From positions 43,588,794-43,652,793 of the forward strand of contig OY735216.1 of assembly GCA_963457665.1 (NCBI GenBank): a DNA stretch of 64,000 nt. Direction: 5' to 3'. A program made the translations under genes and the position numbers. The notes below the pieces were generated by a model that was not told the DNA's origin, did no database searches, and saw only the letters and a program-made list of their open reading frames with translations. This DNA comes from Thysanoteuthis rhombus. Its lineage: Eukaryota > Mollusca > Cephalopoda > Oegopsida > Thysanoteuthidae. Positions 1 through 13,000 of this stretch are shown one piece after another (positions within the stretch are counted from its first letter, which is position 1; each line of letters opens with the position of its first letter).

Positions 1-262
1 CAAGCTTGACGTTGGTAATTTTATGAGAACTGGTGAATCCAACGTGATTTGGCCATAACCCATTGGCCTGGAAGGGAGGTTTCTCAATCCTAGTCCTTGT
101 GTTGAGTGCTTAGAGGAAAGGCATGGAATATCATTTTTTCGAAGTCTATGGTATGACTTGGCGATGAATTGCACCACAGCCTTCAAAACTAGAGGTGAGT
201 ACTCTACCACAAGGCCATGGTGATCAGCAGTATTGAAGTTAACAACATTATGCATAGGATTG

Positions 263-400
263 ATGCAGAAAAGAGTGTTTGAATGAGCAGCTAGGCAAAC
301 CATTCTCCCATGACTACTTTATCTGCCCTTGAAGTGGCAGTGAAAAAGTTGTTACACACATTAACAAGGTTAGCAAAATTTTACCACTGAACTTGACAGT
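263..400. repeat. Dispersed repeat pair with 3735-3860
   Basis: Both places carry AGAAAAGAGTG, then a GAGCA, CAAACCA, TCTCCCAT, CTGCCCT series in the same order and spacing. The family is unknown to me. Confidence 0.5.
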
Positions 401-449
401 TAATATATAACGAAAAAAACAAAAACAAAACATATACATACATAAGTAT

Positions 450-745
450 TGAGGAATGGATATATATGATCCGACAAAATGATTATATGCATTAAATAGA
501 AACTCATATTTGAAATGATCTTCTGCTGTTATACGGTTAGTGCATCACTGCTTTTATTATTGAGCTCATTGCTACGTTGAAGCAGCTACCCTATCAGTGG
601 TAGGTTCGATTCCTACAGCAGTCCCATTTTCTTCAATTGTCTCTTCTATTTACAGCTAGTTTGAGTGATACATTAACCGTGTAGTGACGGGAGATAATTT
701 CGAATAAGTTTCTAAGTAATATAACGCAATCTATAATCATACATA
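450..745 (-). mobile_element. R2 element copy (inverted-end element with tRNA-like core)
   Basis: It starts with GGATATATATGATCCGACA, the same end as the 47458-47745 copy. It contains a tRNA-like block with a B-box-like GGTTCGATTCC at about 602-612, and the rest matches the other copy in reverse order. Its far end is worn. It is probably non-autonomous. Confidence 0.6.
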
Positions 746-824
746 CAAATATAAATATATGTTAAAAAAACAAAACAAAACGATTTATTTTACAACTTTT
801 GGAAAAATCAACAAATATAAAGAA

Positions 825-1212
825 GAGTCACTCAATAGGAACTGTCCCATGATAGTCTTTTGGCAGCATGCCATGTTGGGAGTGATCAATTAAAACATTA
901 GAAGAAGAGGTGATCAATAAATAAATCATTCTCTTGTCTTTTGTTGGGCAGTAATTACTGAAAACTCTGAATTTTCAAACAAGTGGGCACAAACTAGGAA
1001 CCAATTTAGCATAAACTTACTTTGCAACCCCCCCCCACCTTAAAACCTATTTGGGGGGGGGATTTGGAAAAAAAAGTTTCTTTTTGATATAAGAGTAAAT
1101 GTTGAAAATTTCAACCCTCTAGCTCCATTGGTGCCGCCTACGTGTGATATATAGGTATATATAGGTAGCCAGTCAAACTTGAAAACTGATAGAAACCCCT
1201 GTTGACAGTTTC
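825..1212 (+). mobile_element. R1 element, near full length
   Basis: It begins GAGTCACTCAATAGGAACTG and ends TTGACAGTTTC, which are inverted copies of each other. The middle has the family marks: GGCAGCATGCCATGTTGGG, a GTGATCAAT block, a C-run and G-run pair (about 1028-1060), and an AGCTCCATTGGTG block. Length and inverted ends suggest a MITE-like, non-coding DNA transposon. Confidence 0.65.
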
Positions 1213-1379
1213 AAATAATTTTGAATTTCTTTTGAATAAATTAGAAAAAAGGTTTTACAAGCTTGCCTTTTACAGGATGAAACTCCTCTCCAACTTCTAT
1301 TACAACTAAAGATGATTACTGCAACTTTTGTACTGTATACATATAATAAATAAATTTGTGAATACATAAGACTTGTCAG

Positions 1380-2040
1380 ATAGGCTCAGTTTGTAAGAAA
1401 ACTGCCCAGCAATCATTTGGTCATGAGTTCAAATCACAGTTGGGGGAATATTGATTCTGTCAAACTTGTTTGTTGGGTTTATTATTGTGATTTCATCAAA
1501 CATTGGAATTTATGTTTCCTGAATTTAAGACAGGAATAAAGAAAGAGGGGCAAAAGAAAGAGTGAAGCCATGAAATCATGTCGTGTCAACTCGTGTTAGA
1601 GAGTTCTGTATTTTTTTGTGAAAATTGAATCTGTTATGAAAAATATTGTCAAACTCCTACTACTGAATTTTAACTTTACTTTTGTTTGGCACAAGAATAA
1701 CAATGACCTCACCAAAAACCAGTGACATCAGAATGGCTCAAATAAATGTTGTGTACACAAAAACTGATGACAAATCCGTTCTTTCGAGTCAGGTTGACCT
1801 GTTTTATTACAGGAACTATCAATAAAGGAGTTGAAGTGGGACACATAGTTTTGGATTGAAATTGTATAAAGAAATGAATTCAGTTTTATTTACTTTTTAG
1901 ATTTAAAATCAAACAAGGGGGTTTCACCCAAGTTTGTTCTATATATTTTGAAGATTTAATAAGACGGGATAGATAAACAGTGAAGAGTTTTGTGCCTTAA
2001 ATTCGGTGAGGATTGTTCTTGTTCTAATTACCATCATAAT
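1380..2040 (+). repeat. tRNA-related SINE pieces (R4)
   Basis: AGGCTCAGTTTGTAAGAAAA at 1384 and GAGTTCAAATC at 1426 look like tRNA A and B boxes. The tail GGTGAGGATTGTTCTTGTTC (from about 2006) recurs at 54220 and, reversed, at 57455. The two parts are separated by unrelated DNA here. Confidence 0.5.
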
Positions 2041-3350
2041 TTTCAATGATGTTTTAAGCAGTGGTTAATTTATCAGAAGTTATTCATTTTGAGGTTCAAA
2101 TTCTTTTATCAATACATAAATATTAACAAGAAAATTGACAATGATTTCAACCAATGAAACAGTGGTTAGCAATTTAGTTTTCTGGAGAGACCGGTGACCT
2201 ATAAGTTAAATCAGCAAGGTCTTTTCACTTTGCATTAATACCCTTGGGAAGGCATGAATCCATCTCTTTTCTCAGCTATGGGTAAGTAGTACGGCAGACT
2301 TGGATCTCTAGCCATGGCTGGCAACCAGTCTAGAAGGACAACTTAGATTCCGAATGAAGAGGGCCTCCTTAATGCCAGCAATGTGTTGGGGAGTGCAAAC
2401 AGTACAGTCTGGCACACACAGCACCCTGGTCATTAGCTGCAACCCGAACTGTTTTCAGCCATCCTGCTGCTAGTCCCAGGAAGAAAGGGATGTGAGATTG
2501 AGGCCGACAGATCACAACTCTCTGTCATAATGATCTAAGACAGGTTTTCTGACTCAGCATTGCACCACATAGAACTGAATGGATAGAATGACTTACGTAA
2601 AATAATGCATACACTTTGTTTATTTTTTTTTAGATATTCGCAAGGACACATGTAGTTGTGTCTTTTTTAAAATAGGGTTCAAGAAAAACTGTATCAGAAC
2701 AGGAGATAAATAGGTAGTAGGCTAATTGCATGTCCTTTTAAAGGATTTTCAAAATCTTTTGCCGCTGATTGGCTAAGCCGGTAAAACAAAATTTCATTTT
2801 TGGGCACTTGAGAATGTTGGAAGAACAAAGAAATAGGAACAGAAAGTCAGTCGAGCTAGGGGTTTTGACCAAGACGGTCTCTCCTCTTAGCACAGCCACA
2901 GACATGGGAAGGGAGAGAGAGAGATAAGATTAGCTATTAGGTTGGGGGAAGGAAGTCAAATAGTTAATGTTGATAGTAATAGCCAACATTAAGAGTATCT
3001 TTTTTTTTAAAGTGTTGGTTTTGATGCTTGGAAATATAGCATTCAGTCAGTGCATCCAGGATGCAATTATAGAAAATGAATCTACTTGATTTTAGCTGAT
3101 AAAATACATACTCTTGCATTTTACCTTCATAGGTCTCCATCTGGCAGTTAAAACACTTTTATATCTGTCTCTCCTATGCGTTTGTTGTCGCATTTTTTTG
3201 TCATGGACATTTCTCGTCGCCATCTCCATTGTCCCTGATTTGATTGGTAACCGTCCCAGGAACCGGCAAAGATAGTTATCAGAAGAGTACGAGTGAAACC
3301 AAACACACGCACCATGCAACTCTAGAATATTTGTCATTTGCGACCACGGA

Positions 3351-3351
3351 A

Positions 3352-3387
<36 letters not shown>
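3351..3387. repeat. (GAT)n microsatellite
   Basis: About eleven GAT units follow directly on GAAGATGATG. Confidence 0.95.
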
Positions 3388-3388
<1 letters not shown>

Positions 3389-3734
3389 GACTTAGCCTAC
3401 ATGAGGCTGTAAGAGTGAGGAGATATCAAATATATTTGATTAATGTGGCCTTAGGTCAAGCTATGTTAAACTTCAGTTGCTGCATGAGAGATCAAGGCTT
3501 CAACTAATGAAAACTCTCGAGGTGATCTGGTTCAGGTTTTTGTATAAATTGCAAAACATATCCAAAATCATTGCATCTCTATACAAATTAAATACACACA
3601 ATGAAAAATCATGTATACGTAACATCATTTTCTGATTATACCCTTATCAAGGGTGTTATAAGGTGAAGTGCAGATGGGCAAATATTATTAAGACCTACTT
3701 CAGATGAGACCTGTCAAATCTTTGTTCTGTTTAG

Positions 3735-3860
3735 AAAAGAGTGGTTGAAAGAGCACCAAGCCAAACCACTCTCCCATAACTGCTTTAACTGCCCTGAAAA
3801 AAGCAGTAAAAAGCTGTTACCCTCATTGGCAGGACAGTTGTGATCAAAAATCTTCCCCAA
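3735..3860. repeat. Dispersed repeat, second copy of 263-400
   Basis: It matches 263-400 in order and spacing of several short blocks. A poly-A-rich stretch follows in both places. Confidence 0.5.
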
Positions 3861-5288
3861 GAATTCAAGTTTCTATATAGCACAACAAAACAAAAACAAA
3901 AAGACACGAGTTTATAAATATATATTTTAGAAAAAAAGAATAATTTATTATACAACTTTTAAGAAAACAACAAATATAAAGAATAATTTCACACTTCTTT
4001 TGAATAAATTAGAAAAGAATATACAGAAATGTGGATTTTTTTTCTTTTAGAAGTAGACAAATGGTTCCCAAACTGTATGCCACAAATACCACCCAAATAT
4101 GCTGCGAAAATTTTTCCCGTAACGCAAACATGTATATTGAGGCTTAAGTGCGTCCAGCATGGATATTATATCCACCCTGTTTCAGCCACCCAGTTGCCAA
4201 TTGCATAGCAAGAGACGACAAAAAAAAAAAAAAAAGGGCAGATGAATACACACTAATATTCTGATATAAATTTCATTTTGTTCATGGACCACTGAAATGT
4301 TTTCCACAAATTTATTTCATTACTACTTCAGAGTTTACTGCTGATGGAAGCAGGAACATATAACATGTACTCATATTTTAATGGAACTGGTTCAATTTTG
4401 GCATATATCGCAAGATTGATCCAAAATGATTGCATTTCTATACAGGATAAAAATCACTTGACTAAAAAAAACTTTAAAGAAATTGAGAAAAAAAAAAAAG
4501 AAAAAAAAAAAAGGGTATCTATGCATTCCAGTAACCAAATAGTCCACTTTCATTTTTAAACTGATTTTTTTGCATCAACCAAATGGTTTTTTTCTGAGAC
4601 CGAGACATCTTCCTTCGGACAAACTTTTTGTTGCCTCTCATGAAGCAGAAGATAAAACAGTAACAAGACCTTTCCTCACCTGCAGTCATAGAGGACAAAA
4701 AATTTTGTAGGTATTTATACATCTACCCCTAATAGTGGCATGAGACATAACATCGATTTTTAATCACATACCTGGGGGAAGAACAAAAATCAGTCCCCAT
4801 AACCAGTGTCATGAAGATGTAAGCATGACCTGCAATCCTCCCCTTTAAAACAATGAAAAGGGTGCTGCTCCTCAGCAACTAATCCCCACATTTTATACTT
4901 CTATGTGGCTACAGAACAAATCCTGTGCCAGGTAAGTATTCAATACATTTGCCTCCCGACAATGGGAAATTCAATACCAGGTCAAGTTTAAGTGGGGCAC
5001 CCAGCAAGCCAAATATTGCTCCAGTCACCATGACTAGGTTGCAAAGGCATTAGAGTAAGCTTTACTTGATCATAGGGTAAATCCTTAGCAAGCTTCATTG
5101 GATCAAATGATGAATCCTTCGCAAGCTTTACCCGGGGTCCCAGGAAAAATCCTGGGAAGACCTTGTTATTACTTACAGGTGACAGGCTGAATCCAGGGCC
5201 TGATAGCTGAGTAATGGAAAAAAAAAAAAAAAAAAAAAAAAAAAACCCAAACAATTCCTCAAATTCAAAATCATGATTCAGTTAAACA

Positions 5289-6272
5289 TCAAGTAAGATC
5301 AACCGTCTGAGGTACACTGCGAACATCCGTTATTTGAAAGGTTAGCAATTCAGCAGATTCTTTTAGAACCTCCAGAGGTTGTGATGTTCTTCGAGATGAG
5401 GCTATAACAGGAAGCTTTTTCGACTGTTCCCCACAATTGTCTGTGTTTGTTGCATAACTATTATTGTTATAACTCATCTCAGAATGATCACCCAAATCAT
5501 TGCTTTGCGACAAAGAAAGTGCAGATTTGTCGTAACAGTCACTTGAACCCAAATTAGTAAGATCAGATTTTTTGAAAAGTTTCTGTATCTGTAAAAGGTC
5601 ATTCAAGTCTATGAGACAGTCAGCGGCACCTTGTCGTAGTTGAGTAGTAGATGGCTCAAACTCTGGAGGGGAGGAATGGAAGGCGTCATTGTACGGCTCG
5701 CATAATGTGGATGCCTCTAAATTCTGTTGCTTATAATTGGTATCCAACAGGTCATTGTTGAAATTGCGGGAGATGGGACTGTTCAAAATGTTTTGAGCAG
5801 AAGCAGAAGAGTCACTTGTATGGTCAACTGGTTCTTCTTTGATTGAATTCAAAGCCAATTCTTCACAGATCACTTCTTGTTTGACTGTTGTAAACTCTGG
5901 CATGGCAGAGATTCTCTGGGGAGGATCTGCTGATGTCGGAACTTCAGGGGTTGATTCGAGCAATGATGAGGGAGATGTTTGTGGAAAATTCAATCCGGAA
6001 TTGACAGCTGAATTTTGGAGATCACAATACAATAAGTGAGTATCGCATAATAATTCCAGTTCTCGGATCCCTAGCTGGAGCGCTATCGTTCGTAGCTGTT
6101 GAAGAAGGACGGGGTCCAGAGTTAATACACCATGGTACATATATTCTGAAAAAGCAACCAGGGCAGCCTGGCTGACGTCCTCTGGAAGATTGACTCGAAT
6201 GAAGCAGTTAGCTTTGATGTCTGCCTGGGATAATAATTTCGGAGAAATGGCCAGGAGAACAACTTTGTGGAC
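5289..6272 (-). CDS. BTB exon B and C-terminal tail (terminal exon)
   Basis: The exon begins GTC CAC AAA after a T-rich CAG acceptor, giving VHKVVLLAISPKLL, then VNLPEDVSQAALVAFSEYMY and HGVLTL, ending with LRTIALQLGIRELELLCDTH. This is the complete second half of a BTB fold. About 230 residues of Ser/Asn/Glu-rich tail follow, with no kelch or BACK domain. VKQE and IKEE in the tail are possible SUMO acceptor motifs (psi-K-x-E). A TGA at 5291-5289 ends the gene. Confidence 0.9.
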   Translation of the reverse strand, partial: VHKVVLLAISPKLLSQADIKANCFIRVNLPEDVSQAALVAFSEYMYHGVLTLDPVLLQQLRTIALQLGIRELELLCDTHLLYCDLQNSAVNSGLNFPQTSPSSLLESTPEVPTSADPPQRISAMPEFTTVKQEVICEELALNSIKEEPVDHTSDSSASAQNILNSPISRNFNNDLLDTNYKQQNLEASTLCEPYNDAFHSSPPEFEPSTTQLRQGAADCLIDLNDLLQIQKLFKKSDLTNLGSSDCYDKSALSLSQSNDLGDHSEMSYNNNSYATNTDNCGEQSKKLPVIASSRRTSQPLEVLKESAELLTFQITDVRSVPQTVDLT

Positions 6273-6648
6273 CTGGAAGAAAAAAAAATTTCTCAATAGG
6301 TGAGTAAATAGATGAAAAAAAAATGAAAGAAAAATGGAGAAAAAAAATTAAGAAACCATTGTCTTGTAGAGCCCGTGCTTATCAATATAATAGTTACTTT
6401 GAAGCAATGCTCTTGCAACTCTGGAATGGAGCACCCTGGTGGATGAGGAATTGTGCGTAAGTAAATATATCGCTTAAATTCGGTTCTACTGACCATCCTG
6501 TTCTGAATAGGGCAGGGGTAAAAATACCAGCCTCTGTGTCTAAAGCGAAGGTTTTGATCCCACCTCGTGGTACTGAATGGGATATTGGATAATCTATAGC
6601 CACACAGAAATACAAAACATCGAAACAGCTGTCTGTGGATGACACAAT

Positions 6649-6695
<47 letters not shown>

Positions 6696-6977
6696 CACAA
6701 TTATAGATAATTTCATTACATGGGTACCACACAACAACTGGCCCATTGTTCCTATGCGGATAGCATATCATTATGTACACTTGATAATACGCTATTAGCA
6801 TTGACTAAAGGGGTCATTTGTTGTGTGGTTCCCATATAATAAAATGATTAATGAATATCACAAGCTCTGTTTTATTGAATTATTATTATTTACCTTTTCT
6901 GAAATATGGTGCACAATGAATTTCCCACAGATATGCAAAAACAAAGAAAGTATTTATATGATATATATATATTTATA

Positions 6978-7011
<34 letters not shown>

Positions 7012-10000
7012 TATAAATCAGAAGAGATAAATGAAAAAAATCAATCAAAATGAAAATAAACCATGGAAATTTTTAAAAATTTTACGTTACACAGTTTTTA
7101 TGACAAGCAGTTAACACATAAATATTTAAAGTTTGTCTCTGCTCTTTTTACCAGGGAACTATGTATTCCACCGCAAAATTAAAATCGTATTTAGAATCCG
7201 GATGTCTCAAATTACCTAGAGCACACATTTTCAGGTTGAATTTCATATTTTGGCGATGATAACTAGGAGTGGAAAGGTAACAGAAATAAAAAAGACATGA
7301 CTTCTTCAGTGATTTAAGCTGTGTATGAAGAAATGTACTGAAGAACATCTTCTCTGTGTTGTCAAATTTGAAATTTTTTTTTTTCCCTGGACAAAACTGG
7401 GAATGTCCGCTAGTATTGTTTCATTTCTTGATATAACTTGACCGAGTAAAAGACGATTTCGGAATAGAGCATAAAATTATTGAAAAATCAACTGACTCAA
7501 ATATAAGCCTAGTTCATTATTTTGCTATAACGTCATCATGAGAGATATCCAATTCTTATGAATATGAAATCGTTTATGGCACTTGGTTAGCTGTCATCAT
7601 ATCTTTCATCTTCAACATTGCTCTCGGGTCGTAAAAGTGAAATAATCATTGGTTGTGGCAAATCTACCCGAAAAAATAATTTTAAAAAGATATTGCACAA
7701 TAAGTACCATATCCTAATCTGCATAGTATTTCATACAAAATCATGGTAATAAAATCAGTTAAAACAATAGGCATTTCCACTTTGCATTGTGTCTATCAAC
7801 ACTGAATCCATGTAGATAAAAGTATTGGCCATTCTTAACTGACCTGAGTATAAGTTGAGCTGCTGATTTGGGATAATTTTTTTAGTACAAAAACCTTGCT
7901 TTATATTCAATAATATACAGTAAATCAAAAAGTCACACACACATATAGTGGAACAATCCTTGCTTCCATTGAAGAGTCATACTTACCATTATTTTAAAGT
8001 TTGTATTTCCAATGGTAGCATCACAAAGTTTACTATCTTTCCAAAGAGATGCAAGGCTTGACATGACTGTGGAATGATGTTTAGAGACTATAAAGGTCTT
8101 TTTATTCATCTGTGGAACGGGACTCTGCTTTGATCCAGAGGTTGAAAATATAACTTCAGAAGTTGAGCTGGGCTTCAGACGAGAGTCGGGGAGTACCTCG
8201 GGCACAGTTTTCCTATTTGATGACAAACAGATAATAGATACATGATTTACTTATTATGATCATTTTTAGGGTTATTCAAACTTATTTGGGTTAAAATTGA
8301 TTGACTAGGTTATGTTGAATTTTCAATAAAATAATATTTTTTGGTGCCTTCAATCCATAATAAATTACTTACCCCTGTTAATTTGTCAGTTTTGAGAAAA
8401 AATAATTATTTTAGGCATTGCTTTATTTATGTAACAGTAATGCAAAACAGGCAAGTACTTTCTGTCATTTTCACAGAGGTGAAGCCTCACAGTAAGGGGT
8501 TTATAAACTTCTATCTCTATCAATTCCTTTTCATTTTCAGAATCTACTTTATCTAATAAGTCTGTTGCATTTTAAAATTCATTTTTTTTTCCTGTTTTCA
8601 TTTGTAATTTTCACAGTTAAGGGAAGTGACCGCATACTTCAAGGCCTTACTTTATAACATAACAGACTGCATACTTCATAACATAAGCACCTGTATATTA
8701 ATTGGTTTTGACAATTTTTCATCTTTCATCTCGACTTTTTCCAGTTGTTTTCATCACGTTTCACGGTTAATTATTACTTGAATAACTATTTTTCACTCGT
8801 TCAAATAGAACAAAAATAAGATTTTATATAATTTCCCTTAAGTTTAGAATTACAAAATACACTATAAAAGAAATGCAGATAGACCCTTTCACAAAATCAT
8901 AACAATATAGCTCTTAGAATAAGCTCACACAAAATGACTTGAAATATGAAAGAAACAGTTTTACGAAAATGACCACTTTAGCTGGGAGTTTCAACCACTA
9001 TCATCATCAGTCTTTTAACGTCCGTCATTGGACATAGACCTTCCCCAGAATTTGCCACACTTCTGCATCAAGTCCACAGTCCTTTGTACAAAGGCAAGCA
9101 CATAGATCCTTACAAACACTGCATTGTGCAGATGTAGAACACCTTTTTTAATGACCCTTAATCAAGAATTTATCTTAGTAGCAACAGTAGTGTTAACAAT
9201 TACTTTGTTAATTGAAGGTAGCCTTTTTTTCTCTTTAGACAATTAGGATTTGGTTTAAACTTCTTCCCAATAATCTTCAAGAGTTCCTCATAGGGGTCCG
9301 AACTCCTCCTTTGAGAAGCCATGATGCAGGGGAATTGAATACGAAAATTTCTTGGGGTTTGGTAATTCTTAAATGACAGGCATCCTAATATTTGAATAGC
9401 AAATAAATGATTTTATGCGCATTATGAAGGTGAATAGTAGTTAAAATTAATACTAAGGGTTTTGGTCAAGAATTGATTTATTTAGGGAAAGGATCTGTTT
9501 TTGTGGTGGGGACTAACAGCATCTTGGGTCTTTGTTTGGGAGAAAAAAATGCAATTCAAAGGTTGGGGGAGAGATGTACTTTAAAATCATAGGTGTTAGC
9601 TTTTGATAGGGACCAACCGAAAAAGACCCATAAAAAAAAAAAAAATATTTGAAAATATTGAAAACAATATCAGCAAATATATAATTCTTGTTCATCAATT
9701 CAGTTTTCTTGCTGTTGCTTTTAATTGCTCACCTTCTTTTCAATTCGCTACCCTAGTTTCCAATTTTCTAGCAGTGTTTTTTGATGTGCACTAGTTGCAA
9801 AACGTGCGAGTACCTGCACAATTAAAGAGGGAACTGAACTTTCATGCCTGTACAATGAAGTTTTAGATGTGGCACGGCGTGATCAAAATACCTTTCAAAT
9901 GACAACTGATCAAGAAGAAAAAGGGTGCTTATTTCAAATGAAATCAACATTTTGCATCAAGTTAGTAAAGCACTTTTAACTAACAGAATTAACAGATATT

Positions 10001-13000
10001 CAGGTCGTCCAGATTCTGCACTGGAAATGCATTCCTAGAGCAGGCAGCGTAGATGAAATTGGCACAAAATAAAATTCATGACATCAGCATTTTAATAAAG
10101 GTTTATACCAATAAATACAATATTAATTTATTTTGACTTACGAAATAAACAAATAACTTGATAAAATACGACCTGAATTACTAAATAAAAAAAAAACAAA
10201 CTTTCAGGCAAAATTCAATCAGTGTGAATCACACGGCATAAAATCAGGGACGTCTGTGCGTGAATTTTGATAAGTTTATGATTTGGTTGTCTTTTTTTTA
10301 AATTGGTCATCTTAGTTTTTGATTTGCACGACATGGTTTTTGATTTGCTTCCTGAACTTTTCAATTGACTGACTCTAATTTACAACTTGCTCAGGAGAAG
10401 GTGTACCATGAAATATCTGAAGCCTACAACCAGTGGTAAAATGCAATTTTTGGAGAGAAACGTTGTGACAGAGATTAAGCAAATCTCCATTATACATAAG
10501 TGAGTGAATAGTGCCTTTATAATAACTGTGGCTTCAGCCATCCCAGTCTGAGCTCCACCTATCACATCATAATTTACTTAATACATTTGTGATAAGTGAA
10601 GTAGAGATGGGGGGTAGATTCATGCTTATCCCAAGGGCATCAATACGAAATGAACACAAACTGTCTCAACCAGAGTTTGAACTTGATTTGCAGTCCATTC
10701 TCAGTACTGATACAAGTTTGGTCGCCCAGCACCTCGTTACGTTTTTTAATTGCTTATTTAAAGGAAAATTCAATTGCTTATTTAAAGGAAAATTCAATTG
10801 CTTATTTAGAGGAAAATTCAATTGCTTATTTAGAGGAAAATTCAATTGCTTATTTAGAGGAAAATTCAATTGCTTATTTAAAGGAAAATTCAATTGCTTA
10901 TTTAAAGAAAAATTCAATTGCTTATTTAAAGGAAAATTTAATTGCTTATTTAAAGGAAAATTCAATTGCTTATTTAAAGGAAAATTTAATTGCTTATTTA
11001 AAGGAAAATTTAATTGCTTATTTAAAGGAAAATTTAATTGCTTATCTAAAGGAAAATTCAATTGCTAATTAAAAGGAAAATTAATCTACTCACAAAGAAT
11101 CCTGAACAGTTTCACTTGGCTGCTGACCAGTGTTCCCTTCGATACGGTTTTGTCGACTTGAACTTGTCTCCAGGAATCTCAGTTGCGCTGGACTCAATTG
11201 CTGGCCTTTCTGATGACCCGTACTGATTTGTGGCTGGGTCTGTTGATCTGTGACCATTGACTGGCCAGTGGTTACCTGGTGAGGATTTTGGTGACTCATG
11301 GTTATATTTTGGTGATTCCTATGAGCTGGGGTCATTTGATGACTCACCTTACTTGTGGGCACTTGAAAAGCGTTCAGATGACCAGCGTTGTTTGTTTTGG
11401 GGTAATTATGCTGACCAACAGACATTTGATGATTCAACTGACCAGAGGTTGCATGATGGTTTTGGGACACTATGGTCATCTGCGAGTGACCCTGTTGACC
11501 ACTTTGGGCCACTGGATTGGATTGATGACTGGCGGTTGCTTGCTGATGATTTTGATGACTTGCGGTTGCTTTCTGATGACTTTGATGGCTCGGGGTCGCT
11601 TGGTGATGGTTCTGATGGCTTGGGGTTGCTTGGTGATGGTTCTGATGGCTTGGGGTTGCTTGGTGATGGTTTTGATGGCTTACAGTCACTTGGTGATGGC
11701 TTGTGGCTGCTTGGTGATGGTTTTGATGGCTTGCAGTCACTTGGTGATGGCTTGTGACTGCTTGGTGATGATTTTGATGACTAGTTGGTAGTTGCAAATG
11801 ATTCTGTTGAGCAGTAGTCACTTGAGGGTAAGCATGAGGACTTGTGGTCATCTGCGAGTGGGTATCAAGTTCTCTTTTGCAAGGTTTTATGTCTCTCAAC
11901 TCTATCTCTGCTACGGAAACAGGAGCAGGTCTTTTTATATTATGACCTTTGGTATCTGTGTTGCTAGCAAAGTTCATCTGAAAAAAAAAAATCTGATTAG
12001 TCGCTAAATAGAAACTGTCATGTGACAAACATCTTTTGGCAACATGCCATGTTGGGGACGATCAATTAAAAAATTTCTAGAAATAAGCACAAATTCTACC
12101 AAACGCAAACTGAGCAACCAATTAAGCATAAGATTACACATAGTGATATTCCTATGTGATTATTTTTCTTACTTTATGTGATTAAAAACGAGCAAAATTG
12201 TCCATTGCCCAACTGGAAATAAGTAGATTTCAAATTCTCACTGTCTTGATCACAAAAGCGAAGTATCATGGCGATAATTGACATTCTCTTTACTTTTAAG
12301 TCCTAATTAATTTTAGAAAATAACACTTATTACCCAGAAACAACCCAAGAAAGAAAAAAAAAAAACCAAAAAACAAAACAGGTCAGGTTAGTCACTCAAA
12401 AAAACCATCATCTAAACAAGGTCATTTGTAAGCAGGCCATGTTGGGGGTGATTAATTGAAAAATTGGAAAGAGAAAAGCAATCATCGACTGAAAAAATTT
12501 CAAATTGACAATCACAGTACCTGCAAATGTGAAAATAAGTTCTGTCCATTTTCCGAGAGTTGCTGTCTTTTTGGTTGCAGACCGCATGACTTCAATACAG
12601 GGTGATTCAATCTCTGGATGGCCATGTTGTTGGGACTATGTCTGATTGGTCCCTTAGCACCAAGAATCGACTGGAAAAAAATGAAAAAATAAATAAGCAG
12701 GTGATTTTTTCAACATCACCTGATAGAAACCGTCACAGAACCAACGTCTTAAACTTTTGGCAGCATGCCATGTTGGGAGTAATCAATGAGAATAAGGAAA
12801 ATTGGAAAAGGGGGCAATCAATTATTAGTAATATTTTCCATAGATAAAGTAATATTTTGATAAAATGAACGCTTGAGATTAAAGTTACATTTGATTCATT
12901 GATAAAATGTAATATATTTCCAAGATTTTAGGATATGTATCTCAAGAATCTAGATGTTTCAAGATGCTTTTTGACTGAATTTTAGATGTAAACTTGAAAA

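Larger units (their letters stand above)
1..5288. other. Region downstream of the FLYWCH-BTB gene, no gene seen
   Basis: Besides the repeats listed separately, this stretch holds poly-A and poly-T runs, a long poly-A at 5219-5245, and unassigned AT-rich DNA. No frame shows a recognisable protein or plausible exon pair. The segment at about 2200-2600 is less AT-rich and shares its start with 63370-63460, so it is probably another dispersed repeat. Confidence 0.5.

Noticed and set aside
10589-11072. Frames with repeated FNCLFKGK, SIAYLKEN or NFPLNKQL
   Set aside because: Readings of the 24-bp intronic minisatellite.
11257-11791. Plus-strand frames rich in GDGFDGL or LVMVLMA
   Set aside because: Shadows of the His/Gln repeat exon on the minus strand, which has proper splice sites and joins BTB exons in phase.
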